A stretch of 64,000 nt of DNA from Trichococcus sp. K1Tr (GTDB taxonomy: Bacteria; Bacillota; Bacilli; Lactobacillales; Aerococcaceae). Positions 53,837 through 63,355 of this stretch are shown piece after piece; the stretch's first letter is position 1, and every line of letters begins with the position of its first letter. The translations under genes and the position numbers were made by a program. The notes beneath the pieces are model-generated. The model searched no databases. It saw nothing but the letters and a program-made list of their open reading frames with translations, and was not told where the DNA came from. The stretch lies in the NCBI RefSeq assembly GCF_028309625.1, contig NZ_JAQMHR010000002.1, positions 359,660 to 423,659 of the forward strand. The letters run 5' to 3'.

Positions 53837-55448
53837 TCGCTTGAAGCAGATGATGAAGGGTGCGTTGTTGCTGTCTTTGGCAGCTTTCATCAGCAAGGTG
53901 CTCAGCGCGGTGTACCGAGTGCCGTTCCAGAATATGGTTGGAAATACAGGTTTCTATGTCTATCAGCAAGTTTATCCTATCTATGGCATCGGTATGACGT
54001 TCGCGTTGTCAGGCTTTCCGGTATTTCTTTCCAAGATGATTGCGGAAACGCCGGAAAGCGGGACCCGCAGGATGATGGTGAGGCGCAGCCTGGTCATACT
54101 GGGCGTCTTCGGCTTCCTCCTGTTCATGGGTATCTATGGCTTTTCCGGTCAACTGGCGCTGCTGATGGGGGACCCTGACTTGAAACCCATTTTACAGTCG
54201 GTATCCTGGATGTTTTTGTGGATGCCGATACTGGCAACGTTGCGGGGGTACTTCCAAGGCAACTACCGCATGGAACCGACAGCGATTTCGCAGGTGTCGG
54301 AACAACTGGTGCGCGTCGGTGCGATCCTTTTTGCGGCTTATCTGTACACGAAAACAAAAGGCGACCTATATGCGATGGGCGCAAATGCCATGAGCGGCGC
54401 TACTGTCGGTGCGGTCCTGGGCAGCCTGATCCTGTTGGTTGCCTATTACAAAGAAAGGCGGAATCATGATTCACCAGCGCTTGATGGGCGACACCTGAAA
54501 CAGGAGGAGCCCGCCGCACAATGGGGACGCCTGATCCGCCGCTATGCGACTGAAGGGGCGACGATTTGCCTGCTCAGCGCGATTCTGGTCCTGTTCCAGC
54601 TCATCGATTCGTTTACGCTCTACAACGGCTTGTTGGATGGCGATACAGCCAGCGAATTGGCAAAAAATGTCAAGGGCATCTATGACCGGGGCCAACCGCT
54701 TGTGCAGCTTGGCATGGTTGTGGGGACCGGGTTTTCGGCCAGCTTCATTCCGATGATGAGCCAAGCGCATGCACAAGATCGCCTAGGCGAATTCACCCGA
54801 TCCGCCGTGTCTTTGCTGCGGATGACAAGTGTCTTTTCGGCAGCCGCGGTGACGGGACTGTTGGCTATTTTGCCGAACGTCAACAACATGCTCTTCGGGG
54901 ACCGGGAAGGCATCGCGGTTTTGTCTGTATATATTTTGGCCATTTTTGCGGCTTCGGTGATGACCGCCTATCATTCCATCCTGCAAAGTTTGGGTCAGTA
55001 CAAGATTTCCTTGGTTGCCCTGGCAGCGGGTCTTGCGGTCAAGTTCTTCGGCAATCTGCTGTTGGTGGAACCGTTGGGGACGATGGGGGCAAGCATCGCT
55101 TTGATAGCCGGTTTGGCTGCCATGTTGCTGGTGCTTTGGCTGAACAGTGAGCGCGCCTTGCGGGAAGTCTGGTTCAGGGATCGCTTTTTCCTCAAACTGA
55201 TGGCTGGCTGCGTTGTCCTTTTTGTTACGGTTGGGGCGATGCGGGTCGGTCTGGAAAGATATCTCTTCACGGATGGAAGCCGGCTGACGGATTCCGTGAT
55301 AGCTGCAGTGACGGTTTGTGCTGGTGTGGGCGTATTCTTATGGTATATTCTAAAAGTGAAGCTGTTTACTTTGCGGGAGTGGATAAGCATTCCGTTCGGG
55401 AAAAAACTGCTGCGCAAATTGCCGGTTAAAACGAACGACTTAAAATAG
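53826..55448 (+). CDS. MOP-superfamily polysaccharide flippase (YabM/SpoVB-like)
   Basis: 540 residues with about fourteen membrane segments. GALLLSLAAFISKVLSAVYRVPFQ at the N-terminus and YFQGNYRMEPTAISQVSEQLVRV near residue 145 are characteristic of the SpoVB/YabM branch. These proteins are candidate lipid II or polysaccharide-lipid flippases. Start ATG 53826 (MENNRLKQMMK) with GGGAG 6 nt upstream, inside the mfd 3' end, so translation is coupled. Member of the conserved mfd-yabM-yabN-yabO-divIC string. Confidence 0.88.
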   Translation: MENNRLKQMMKGALLLSLAAFISKVLSAVYRVPFQNMVGNTGFYVYQQVYPIYGIGMTFALSGFPVFLSKMIAETPESGTRRMMVRRSLVILGVFGFLLFMGIYGFSGQLALLMGDPDLKPILQSVSWMFLWMPILATLRGYFQGNYRMEPTAISQVSEQLVRVGAILFAAYLYTKTKGDLYAMGANAMSGATVGAVLGSLILLVAYYKERRNHDSPALDGRHLKQEEPAAQWGRLIRRYATEGATICLLSAILVLFQLIDSFTLYNGLLDGDTASELAKNVKGIYDRGQPLVQLGMVVGTGFSASFIPMMSQAHAQDRLGEFTRSAVSLLRMTSVFSAAAVTGLLAILPNVNNMLFGDREGIAVLSVYILAIFAASVMTAYHSILQSLGQYKISLVALAAGLAVKFFGNLLLVEPLGTMGASIALIAGLAAMLLVLWLNSERALREVWFRDRFFLKLMAGCVVLFVTVGAMRVGLERYLFTDGSRLTDSVIAAVTVCAGVGVFLWYILKVKLFTLREWISIPFGKKLLRKLPVKTNDLK

Positions 55449-55473
55449 GAAAGATTTCCAGAAGGAGAAATAT

Positions 55474-56532
55474 ATGGGTAAAATTGAAATAATGGGGCTT
55501 GGAGCCGGTGATTTGGAACAACTACCGTACGGCGTATACCGTCGATTGCTGGCAGCTGAATTTGTCCATCTGCGGACCAAGGAGCACCCGGTCGTTGAGA
55601 ACCTGAAGGCTGCAGGCGTGCAGTTTGAAAGTTTTGATGACATATATGAATCGAAGGATAATTTTGATGACGTATATCGTCAGATTGCAGATTATTTATT
55701 GCAAAAAGCAAAAACGCAGGATCTGATTTATGCAGTGCCGGGACACCCGTTGGTTGCGGAGGATTCCGTCAAGCATCTGCTGGAGAACGAGTCGGGGATC
55801 GAAGTGGAAATCGTCGGAGGGAAGAGTTTCATCGACGATTTCTTTCAGGCAGTAGCCATAGATCCAATCGAGGGCTTCCAATTGTTGGATGGGTTGACCT
55901 TCCACCAGGACCAGCTGAGCTTAGGCAATCACCTGATCATCATGCAAGTCTTTAATGAATTTGTGGCCAGTGATGTTAAATTGAAGCTGATGGAGAAATA
56001 TCCGGATGAGCACCAAGTAGCTTTGGTCGATGCGGCAGGGACAAAGATGCAGAAAGTGACTTGGTGCCCGTTGTACGAGATGGACAGGCTTGAGGGAGTG
56101 CATAACCTGCTTTCCTTGTATGTTCCGCCGCTTGAGAAAGATGAGCGCACCAAAAGCTTTGAGTTGACCCAAGCCTACATGGATGCCATCGTGGAAAAAG
56201 ATGTTTGGGTGCAATCGCAGACGCATGAAAGCCTGTTGCCCTATCTGAAGGAAGAATGCGAAGAAGTGGCTGAAGCGATCCAGAACGATGATATCGATAA
56301 CCTGATCGAAGAGTTGGGCGATATTCTGCTCCAAGTGTTCTATCATGCCTCGTTCGGTGAGCGGGAAGGCTTTTTCACGATGGAGGATATCCTGGAAACA
56401 TTGAACAAAAAATTGCGCAGACGCCATCCGCATGTTTTTGACGGGGTGAAGGCTGATACAATTGAGGAAATCGATAAGATGTGGCAAGCGATAAAAGCAA
56501 AAGAAAAGGGGAATTCCGATGAGACTAGATAA
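55474..56532 (+). CDS. YabN-like fusion: tetrapyrrole-methylase domain plus MazG pyrophosphohydrolase
   Basis: 352 residues. Residues about 1-225 form a SAM-dependent tetrapyrrole methylase-like domain (KIEIMGLGAGDLEQLPYGVY, AVPGHPLVAEDSV). Residues about 235-345 form a MazG NTP pyrophosphohydrolase with LKEECEEVAEAI and LIEELGDILLQVFYHA metal-site glutamates. Shorter than B. subtilis YabN (about 490 residues), which suggests a single MazG repeat. Probably hydrolyses non-canonical NTPs; the methylase half's substrate is unknown. The 14-bp overlap with rqcP indicates coupling. Confidence 0.88.
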   Translation: MGKIEIMGLGAGDLEQLPYGVYRRLLAAEFVHLRTKEHPVVENLKAAGVQFESFDDIYESKDNFDDVYRQIADYLLQKAKTQDLIYAVPGHPLVAEDSVKHLLENESGIEVEIVGGKSFIDDFFQAVAIDPIEGFQLLDGLTFHQDQLSLGNHLIIMQVFNEFVASDVKLKLMEKYPDEHQVALVDAAGTKMQKVTWCPLYEMDRLEGVHNLLSLYVPPLEKDERTKSFELTQAYMDAIVEKDVWVQSQTHESLLPYLKEECEEVAEAIQNDDIDNLIEELGDILLQVFYHASFGEREGFFTMEDILETLNKKLRRRHPHVFDGVKADTIEEIDKMWQAIKAKEKGNSDETR

Positions 56533-56797
56533 ATTTTTGAAAGTATCCCGCTTGATCAAACGCAGATCAGTAGCCAAAGAAGTGGCGGACAAAGGGCGTA
56601 TCCTGATCAACGGCAAGCAAGCAAAATCGAGTTCGACTGTCAAAGCCGGAGATGAAATGACGCTGCAATTCGGGAACAAAACCGTCGTCGTGCGCATCGA
56701 CAAAATTGTGGAAACGACCAAAAAGGATGAGGCGCAGGAAATGTATACCCTCATCAGCGAAACGGTCGTACCCAGAACGGAAGAAAATCGCTTCTGA
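56519..56797 (+). CDS. rqcP: RqcP, S4-domain ribosome quality control factor (YabO/Hsp15-like)
   Basis: 92 residues. An S4 RNA-binding domain fills the first 60 residues (MRLDKFLKVSRLIKRRSVAK, RILINGKQAKSS). In Bacilli this protein acts with RqcH in adding alanine tails to nascent chains on split 50S subunits. Position between yabN and divIC matches B. subtilis yabO. Start ATG 56519 overlaps the yabN end. Confidence 0.92.
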   Translation: MRLDKFLKVSRLIKRRSVAKEVADKGRILINGKQAKSSSTVKAGDEMTLQFGNKTVVVRIDKIVETTKKDEAQEMYTLISETVVPRTEENRF

Positions 56798-56903
56798 TGA
56801 TGCGAAAGGCCATGGACAATCCGCGCCGTTTCTTCTATACTTTTACATGAGTAAAACTATTCGGAGATAATGCGGGTGTGGAAGTTTCAAGGAGGCGATC
56901 AGG

Positions 56904-57338
56904 GTGAAGGAAAAGACGAAGAAAAGGACAGCTGACAACGTAACCGTGATGCAAAATGATTTTACGAAGGCGCAGCACAGTCAGAAACGTATATTTCAGA
57001 GGGAAAAGAAAGCCCATATGAGAAGATTGTCCCTGATTTTTTTCTTCGGCGCTGCCTTGATTGTGCCTTGTCTGTGGAAAACAGTCGGAAACTGGCTGGA
57101 AATCCGCAATCTGGATGCTGCCATCGCTTTGGCCAAAACAGAGAAAAAGCAGGCTGAGGACGAAAATACGCAATTGACCTATGAAGTCAAATTGTTGCAG
57201 GATGATGAATACATCGCCAAATTGGCGCGCGGTAAATATTATTTGAGCAAAGATGGCGAGATCATCTTCAGTTTGCCTGAGGATAATCAGACAAAAATGG
57301 CCGAGAAACAAGAGAATGCGGCAGATTTGGATTCATGA
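56904..57338 (+). CDS. divIC: Septum formation initiator DivIC (FtsB family)
   Basis: 144 residues. Basic cytoplasmic N-terminus (about 1-40), one membrane segment about 41-60 (LSLIFFFGAALIVPCLW), extracellular coiled coil about 65-105 (ALAKTEKKQAEDENTQLTYE), then YIAKLARGKYYLSKDGEIIF, the conserved C-terminal stretch. Part of the divisome complex with FtsL and DivIB. Start GTG 56904 with AAGGAGG 8 nt upstream. Confidence 0.9.
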   Translation: MKEKTKKRTADNVTVMQNDFTKAQHSQKRIFQREKKAHMRRLSLIFFFGAALIVPCLWKTVGNWLEIRNLDAAIALAKTEKKQAEDENTQLTYEVKLLQDDEYIAKLARGKYYLSKDGEIIFSLPEDNQTKMAEKQENAADLDS

Positions 57339-57425
57339 ATACAGCGATGAATAAAGATTCTATTTTTTTCTGCATAATCCGTGTTATAATTAGCTGAGCA
57401 AAAATGAAGGAGGAACTTTTTTTTT

Positions 57426-57905
57426 ATGTCAATAGAAGTTGGGAATAAAGTATCGGGAAAAGTTACAGGGATTACAAATTTTGGTGCATTCATTGATTTA
57501 GGTGGCGGTAAGACAGGATTAGTTCATATTAGTGAAATTTCTGATACTTTTGTAAAGGAAATAAAGGATGTTTTGAAGGTTGGCGATGAAGTGACCGTTA
57601 AGGTTATGTCCATTGCGGATGATGGGAAGATCGGTTTATCCATCCGTAAAGCTGTGGATAAGCCAGCAGGGGAAGTTTCCAGACCTCAACGAGAAAGCAG
57701 ACCTTATCAAAAAAGTACAACTCCTCGTCCAGAAGGTTCTTTTTCCAAAGGCAGAAAAGATTTCTCAGCCCATCAGGACAAAGGTCTTAAAAACGACTTT
57801 GACTCATTGATGAGCAGCTTCTTGAAGGACAGCGAAGATCGTCTGACTTCCATCAAGCGCAATACGGAAGGCAAACGCGGCGGCCGTGGCGGCAGACGTG
57901 GATAG
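57426..57905 (+). CDS. S1-domain RNA-binding protein (YabR-like)
   Basis: 159 residues. A single S1 domain at residues 1-72 (GNKVSGKVTGITNFGAFIDL, GLVHISEIS, VKVMSIADDGKIGLSIRKA), then a low-complexity, basic tail ending GKRGGRGGRRG. Related proteins (YabR, CvfD) bind mRNA or the ribosome and influence stress responses and translation. Located between divIC and tilS as in B. subtilis. Long purine-T leader before the ATG at 57426 with GGAGG at 57411. Confidence 0.88.
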   Translation: MSIEVGNKVSGKVTGITNFGAFIDLGGGKTGLVHISEISDTFVKEIKDVLKVGDEVTVKVMSIADDGKIGLSIRKAVDKPAGEVSRPQRESRPYQKSTTPRPEGSFSKGRKDFSAHQDKGLKNDFDSLMSSFLKDSEDRLTSIKRNTEGKRGGRGGRRG

Positions 57906-57993
57906 AAAACAGTAATTTCTAGAGGATGGGCAAAAGGGAAACCGATTGTCGCACCCTCTTTTTTGCTTTACGAGTAAAGAGAGCAGGGATGTT

Positions 57994-59391
57994 ATGCAGG
58001 AATATATTCTGCGTCTATGCAAAGAGCTGGAGCGCCAGCAACTTTGGGATAAAGAGAGCCGCTTGCTTTTGGCGGTATCCGGCGGTGCGGATTCCATGGC
58101 GTTGCTGGGGCTTGTCCAACAATTGCCGCTGGAATGGCGACCGCAGTTCGCGGTGGTGCATGTCCACCATCATCTCAGAGAAGAATCAGATGAGGAATTT
58201 CGGATGGTCCAAGACTACTGTCAGAGCCAAGGGCTACCATTTTTTGCCGAACACTGGGAAGAAGAAAACCACCCGAAGTCGAACCTGGAAATGGCAGCAA
58301 GGGAATTCCGCTATGCCTTCTTTGCCGATATCATGGAAAAATGGTCAGCAACCCACTTGGCGACAGCGCATCATGCGGACGATCAGCTGGAGACGATTCT
58401 GATGCGTCTGGTCAGGGGCAGCACGCTGAAGGGCATCTCCGGAATCGCTGCGACGCGAACTTTTGGACGTGGACACCTCGTTCGTCCGTTGCTGTCGTTC
58501 CAAAAAGACGAGCTCTATCGGATTTGCGAAATGGCCGGGATCCCTTATCGGGAAGACAGCACCAATTTGGAGCTGAATTTCACGCGGAACAGATACCGGA
58601 ACAGCATCATTCCGCTGCTGAAGGCTGAAAACAACCAAGCGTCCAGGCATTTCGGTGATTTCTCGGAAGATCTGCAGGATGTATTGACTGTCGTTCAACC
58701 TATTGTAGCCCAGTCATTTCGCTCGTTGTTCAACAAGGTTGAAGCGGACTGGGTATTGGATCTGACCGGATGGCAAGCGTGTGACATTTCCTTGCAACGG
58801 CTCGTGCTCAGTCATTTTGTGACGGAGCAGATGATACCTGCAGGGCAAGACTTTCGCAGGAGCCAACTGACTGCCATCATGGAGCTTATCGAAAACCAAT
58901 CTCCCCAAAAGCAAATATCTTTGGCGGGAGGGTGGCAGGCCAGAAAAAGGTATGATAAACTTACTTTCTTATCCCCCGATTCAGTCAGGATCGATTTTTC
59001 CGATTTTTCTGAAATATTGGAGCTAAATAAATGGGTAACCTTGCCTTCTCATGGTAGAATAGGATTATTTCATGGCGATAATGCGTTTTCAAAAGAACTG
59101 CCGATGGGTGCTCAGGTCGTTGGAATCAACGATGAATTGGCACTGATGCCTTTTACGGTGCGTTCCCGGCGTACGGGCGACAAGATAGTTTTGAACAAAG
59201 ATCAGCCATTCACAAAAAAAGTGAGCCGGCTTTTTGTGGATAAGAAAATTCCGGATGAAGAAAGACGAAAAGCCTGTATCGTCACTGATGGCGAGGGACG
59301 TATTTTATGGGTGCCGGGTTATGCCCAGTCCGTCTGGTTGTCCGAGAATGACAAAGAACAAACGCGTTACAGATTGATTTACATTAAATAA
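57994..59391 (+). CDS. tilS: tRNA(Ile)-lysidine synthase
   Basis: Converts the wobble cytidine of the CAU-anticodon tRNA-Ile to lysidine, essential for AUA decoding. 465 residues. PP-loop LLAVSGGADSMALLGL at about 25-40, VVHVHHHLREESDEE near 65, ATAHHADDQLETILMRLVRGS near 125. C-terminal substrate domain about 360-465 (TVRSRRTGDKI, FVDKKIPDEER). Start chosen at ATG 57994 (MQEYILRLCKELE); the frame extends upstream to 57946 without conservation. 18 bp before hpt. Confidence 0.94.
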   Translation: MQEYILRLCKELERQQLWDKESRLLLAVSGGADSMALLGLVQQLPLEWRPQFAVVHVHHHLREESDEEFRMVQDYCQSQGLPFFAEHWEEENHPKSNLEMAAREFRYAFFADIMEKWSATHLATAHHADDQLETILMRLVRGSTLKGISGIAATRTFGRGHLVRPLLSFQKDELYRICEMAGIPYREDSTNLELNFTRNRYRNSIIPLLKAENNQASRHFGDFSEDLQDVLTVVQPIVAQSFRSLFNKVEADWVLDLTGWQACDISLQRLVLSHFVTEQMIPAGQDFRRSQLTAIMELIENQSPQKQISLAGGWQARKRYDKLTFLSPDSVRIDFSDFSEILELNKWVTLPSHGRIGLFHGDNAFSKELPMGAQVVGINDELALMPFTVRSRRTGDKIVLNKDQPFTKKVSRLFVDKKIPDEERRKACIVTDGEGRILWVPGYAQSVWLSENDKEQTRYRLIYIK

Positions 59392-59409
59392 ATTTTTGAG
59401 GTGAAAGAA

Positions 59410-59949
59410 ATGTTGCATCCTGATATCAAGGAAGTATTATACAGTGAAGAAGAAATCAGCGCAGTAGTCAAAGACTTGGGCGCGCAATTGACGAAAGAAT
59501 ATGAAGGGAAAAATCCATTGGTGATTGGCGTGCTGAAAGGTGCCGTCATGTTCATGACCGACTTATCGCGCGCGATGGCATGCGATCTGGAATTGGATTT
59601 CATGGACGTATCCAGCTACGGAGCGGGAATGGAATCAAGCGGAGACGTGAAGATCCTGAAAGATTTGGATACGACAGTGGACGGACGCGACCTGTTGATC
59701 GTGGAGGACATCATCGACACTGGACGGACGTTGAGCTACCTGATCGAAATCTTCAAATACCGGAAAGCAAAATCCATAAAAGTGGTCACTTTGATGGACA
59801 AAAAAGAACGCCGCGTTGTGGATTTGGAAGCGGATTACATTGGCATCAACGTTCCGAACGAGTTCGTCGTCGGATACGGATTGGACTTCAACGAAAAGTA
59901 CCGGAACCTCCCTTATATCGGGGTTTTAAAAACCGAAGTTTATGAGTAA
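59410..59949 (+). CDS. hpt: Hypoxanthine phosphoribosyltransferase
   Basis: Salvages hypoxanthine and guanine with PRPP. 179 residues. PRPP loop [17 protein letters not shown] near residue 98 and [18 protein letters not shown] near 68; LMDKKERR and [15 protein letters not shown] complete the family pattern. Start ATG 59410 ([13 protein letters not shown]) with GAGGTGA about 7 nt upstream; the GTG at 59401 lies inside the ribosome site. Conserved tilS-hpt-ftsH order. Confidence 0.94.
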   Translation: MLHPDIKEVLYSEEEISAVVKDLGAQLTKEYEGKNPLVIGVLKGAVMFMTDLSRAMACDLELDFMDVSSYGAGMESSGDVKILKDLDTTVDGRDLLIVEDIIDTGRTLSYLIEIFKYRKAKSIKVVTLMDKKERRVVDLEADYIGINVPNEFVVGYGLDFNEKYRNLPYIGVLKTEVYE

Positions 59950-60071
59950 AATCATTCGTTAAAATTGGTCAGATATGATATGATTAGTGAGATACCAGTA
60001 TATTGTACTAACAAAAAAGATGAGACGTAAGATAAAGTCTGCGAAGAACGATATCTGACGAGGAGGTTCTA

Positions 60072-62183
60072 ATGAAAAAAAATAATTTTCTTAAAAGCAG
60101 CGGCTTTTATGTGCTGATCTTCCTTGCGATCATTGCAGTGGTTTCGATGATTACAGGCGGTATGGAGACAGAGACGAGCCAAGAAATTTCCGCAAGCGAA
60201 TTTATGGATGCCTTGAACTCGGAAGAGGTGGATAGTTTTACGATCCAACCGGGTGCAGGCGTTTATGAAATCAGCGGTGAATACCGCACCGAACAAGAAC
60301 TGGAAGTGGCTGACTCATCCAGCGATCTGCTGTTGTTTGATGATACGACCAGTACAACAACGAAGAATTTCACAACCAGAGTCTTACCGAATGATGAAAC
60401 TCTGAAACAGATCACGGAGATCGCCAAAACGACGGATACACAGATGGTGCCGTTGGAAGAAGATCAGTCCGGCGCATGGATCGGCATCCTGTTCAGCGTA
60501 TTACCGATCGTCATCTTCATCTTCTTCATGTACATGATGATGGGACAAGCTGGAGGCGGGCAAGGCGGTAACCGCAATGTCATGAACTTCGGCAAAACGA
60601 AGTCAGAGGATGCCACCAAGAAACCGATGAAAGTACGTTTTTCTGACGTCGCGGGTGCAGAAGAAGAAAAACAAGAGCTTGTTGAAGTAGTGGAATTCCT
60701 GAAGGATCCGCGTCGTTTTACGGCACTTGGCGCAAGAATTCCAGCGGGTGTTTTGCTGGAAGGACCTCCAGGAACAGGTAAGACCTTATTGGCAAAAGCT
60801 GTCGCTGGTGAGGCCGGTGTACCTTTCTTCTCGATTTCCGGTTCGGAATTCGTGGAAATGTTCGTCGGTGTCGGTGCCAGCCGTGTGCGTGATTTGTTCG
60901 AGCAAGCCAAAAAAGCAGCTCCTGCAATCATCTTCATCGATGAAATCGATGCTGTCGGACGTCAACGTGGCGCCGGTATGGGTGGCGGACATGATGAACG
61001 CGAACAGACACTGAACCAATTATTGGTTGAGATGGACGGTTTTTCCGGCAATGAAGGCATCATCGTAATTGCCGCTACCAACCGTTCGGACGTACTCGAT
61101 CCGGCGTTGCTTCGTCCAGGTCGTTTTGACCGCCAGATTTTGGTCGGCAGACCGGATGTAAAAGGCCGTGAAGCGATACTTAAAGTACATTCCCGCAATA
61201 AACCGTTGGCAAGCAATGTCGACTTGAAAGTTGTTGCGCAACAGACACCAGGCTTCTCTGGAGCAGATCTGGAAAACCTGTTGAATGAAGCTGCCTTAGT
61301 CGCGGCCAGACGGAACAAAACAAAAATCGATGCACTTGATGTTGACGAAGCGCATGACCGTGTCATTGCCGGTCCTGCCAAGAGAGATCGTGTCATCAGC
61401 AAGCGCGAACGTGAAATGGTTGCTTACCATGAAGCCGGTCATACAATAGTCGGTATGGTCCTGAGCGATGCACGCATTGTCCACAAGGTTACGATCGTTC
61501 CGCGCGGTCGCGCTGGAGGATACGCAATCATGCTTCCGAAAGAGGATCGATTCCTTATGACGAAGGATGAATTGTTGGAACAAGTTGTCGGCTTGCTTGG
61601 TGGACGTGTTGCGGAGGAAGTTGTTTTCAACGTCCAAACGACAGGCGCCAGCAACGACTTCGAACAAGCTACTGGCTTGATCAGAAGCATGGTTACCGAG
61701 TACGGTATGAGTGAGAAGTTGGGCACTGTACAGTATGAAGGAAATCATCAAGTATTCGTCGGACGTGACTATGGCCAAACCAAAGCTTACTCCGAAGATA
61801 TTGCTTACCAAATCGACTCGGAAGTCCGTCGCATGATGAGTGAGGCGCATATCAGAGCGCGTCAAATCATCGAAGAGCACCGTGAACAACTGAATCTGAT
61901 CGCTGAAAAATTGTTGGAATTGGAAACATTGGACGAGAAAACAATCCGCAGCTTGTTCGAAACCGGCCAAATGCCTTCGGACTCGAATTCAGAAGAATAC
62001 CCAAGCGAAAAAGCACAGTCTTTTGAAGAAGCCAAACGGGCCCTTGAAAAGAAAGAGGCTGAAAAGGTTCGCCAAGAAGAGCAGATGCTTGCCGATGACG
62101 AATCCGAAGATTCATCTAACGTTTCATTGCCTGCTGCTGATGAAAAAGCAGAAAATGAAGCCACCGATACGGAAGAAAAATAA
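60072..62183 (+). CDS. ftsH: ATP-dependent zinc metalloprotease FtsH
   Basis: Membrane-anchored AAA+ protease for damaged and regulatory proteins. 703 residues. Membrane segments at about 10-28 and 135-158 enclose a short external domain. AAA module about 190-390 with Walker [16 protein letters not shown] near 230, Walker [18 protein letters not shown] and SRH. The peptidase zinc motif is HEAGH at 452-456. The acidic C-terminal tail (about 640-703) is typical of lactic bacteria. ATG 60072 with GAGGAGG upstream. Strong terminator after it. Confidence 0.97.
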   Translation: MKKNNFLKSSGFYVLIFLAIIAVVSMITGGMETETSQEISASEFMDALNSEEVDSFTIQPGAGVYEISGEYRTEQELEVADSSSDLLLFDDTTSTTTKNFTTRVLPNDETLKQITEIAKTTDTQMVPLEEDQSGAWIGILFSVLPIVIFIFFMYMMMGQAGGGQGGNRNVMNFGKTKSEDATKKPMKVRFSDVAGAEEEKQELVEVVEFLKDPRRFTALGARIPAGVLLEGPPGTGKTLLAKAVAGEAGVPFFSISGSEFVEMFVGVGASRVRDLFEQAKKAAPAIIFIDEIDAVGRQRGAGMGGGHDEREQTLNQLLVEMDGFSGNEGIIVIAATNRSDVLDPALLRPGRFDRQILVGRPDVKGREAILKVHSRNKPLASNVDLKVVAQQTPGFSGADLENLLNEAALVAARRNKTKIDALDVDEAHDRVIAGPAKRDRVISKREREMVAYHEAGHTIVGMVLSDARIVHKVTIVPRGRAGGYAIMLPKEDRFLMTKDELLEQVVGLLGGRVAEEVVFNVQTTGASNDFEQATGLIRSMVTEYGMSEKLGTVQYEGNHQVFVGRDYGQTKAYSEDIAYQIDSEVRRMMSEAHIRARQIIEEHREQLNLIAEKLLELETLDEKTIRSLFETGQMPSDSNSEEYPSEKAQSFEEAKRALEKKEAEKVRQEEQMLADDESEDSSNVSLPAADEKAENEATDTEEK

Positions 62184-62199
62184 AAAAAATAGCGTTTTG

Positions 62200-62233
62200 C
62201 AAAAAGTCTGGGATGACAATCCCGGACTTTTTG
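62200..62233 (+). terminator. Terminator of ftsH
   Basis: CAAAAAGTC.GGGA / TCCC.GACTTTTTG. Confidence 0.88.
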
Positions 62234-62276
62234 TCATCAAAGAGCAACTCTGCAAAAGTAAGTGAGCAAAGTATAG

Positions 62277-62304
62277 TTGCTTTCGTTCCGACCTATAGTA
62301 GAAT
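62277..62304 (+). promoter_or_regulatory. Probable promoter of hslO
   Basis: TTGCTT (62277-62282), 16-bp spacer, TAGAAT (62299-62304). No CIRCE or CtsR site seen. Confidence 0.5.
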
Positions 62305-62343
62305 GATAGAGAAACAATTTAAGAATGCGATGGAGGATTATAT

Positions 62344-63246
62344 ATGAGTGACTATTTGATTAAAGCTTTAGCCTATGAAGGACAGTTCCGTGCCTATGCG
62401 ATCGACGCTACAGCAGCGGTTGCGGAGGCTCAAAGAAGACATGATACATGGAGTGCCTCTTCTGCAGCTTTAGGCCGCACGATGGTAGGGACTTTGTTGT
62501 TGGCTGCTGCCGGTTTAAAGAATGAGGAAAAAATGACTGTCATCGTGAATGGAGATGGCCTGGGAGGCCGCATACTCGCAGATGCAAATGGCAAAGGCGA
62601 CATCAAAGCCTATATTGCAAACCCTAACGTCAACCTTTCCTTGAACGGCGATGGCAAACTGGATGTGCGTGCAGTTGTGGGGACGGAAGGCACCTTGACC
62701 GTCATCAAAGATTTAGGGATGAAAGAACCGTTTACGGGGCAAGTTTCTCTAGTCAGCGGCGAATTGGGCGAGGATTTCACCTACTACATGGCAAATTCGG
62801 AGCAGATCCCTTCAGCCATCGGTTTGAGTGTATTGGTGGACACCGATGATTCAATCAAAGCTGCTGGCGGTTTCATGATCCAAGTGATGCCTGACGCTAG
62901 CGATGAAGCCATCACGAAAGTGGAAAAGAATATTGCGGCCATTCCGTTAGTCTCCAGATTGATGGAAAATGGGGAAACGCCTGAACAGATTTTGACGCGC
63001 ATATTGGGCGAAGAAAATGTGGAAGTGCTGGAGAAGATGCCTGTGCGTTTTCACTGCGATTGTTCCAGAGAACGTTTCAGTGAAGGGTTGAGTTCGATCG
63101 GCAAGACTGAGTTGCATGAAATGATCGAAGAGGATCATGGCGCTGAGGTTGTCTGCCATTTCTGTGGCGAAAAGTACCACTATTCGGAAGCAGATCTGCA
63201 GGAACTGGTGACGGCCATTGACGAAAAACGCGCTGCCAACATCTGA
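62344..63246 (+). CDS. hslO: Redox-regulated chaperone Hsp33
   Basis: Holdase activated by oxidation. 300 residues. The C-terminal zinc/redox switch has all four cysteines: CDCSRERF near residue 238 and CHFCGEKYHY near 271. The N-terminal domain has VAEAQRRHDTWSASSAALGR and GDGLGGRILADANGKGDIK. ATG 62344 with GGAGG upstream. Conserved ftsH-hslO-cysK order. Confidence 0.95.
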   Translation: MSDYLIKALAYEGQFRAYAIDATAAVAEAQRRHDTWSASSAALGRTMVGTLLLAAAGLKNEEKMTVIVNGDGLGGRILADANGKGDIKAYIANPNVNLSLNGDGKLDVRAVVGTEGTLTVIKDLGMKEPFTGQVSLVSGELGEDFTYYMANSEQIPSAIGLSVLVDTDDSIKAAGGFMIQVMPDASDEAITKVEKNIAAIPLVSRLMENGETPEQILTRILGEENVEVLEKMPVRFHCDCSRERFSEGLSSIGKTELHEMIEEDHGAEVVCHFCGEKYHYSEADLQELVTAIDEKRAANI

Positions 63247-63355
63247 TGGCGCTGGCTTCTCGCTTGTAATGCGGTTTCACGTAACCTACAATGAAAGTAA
63301 TCTATCCGTTTGACGGAACTGATCAGTAAAATCTATCTGAGCTGGAGGAATCGAC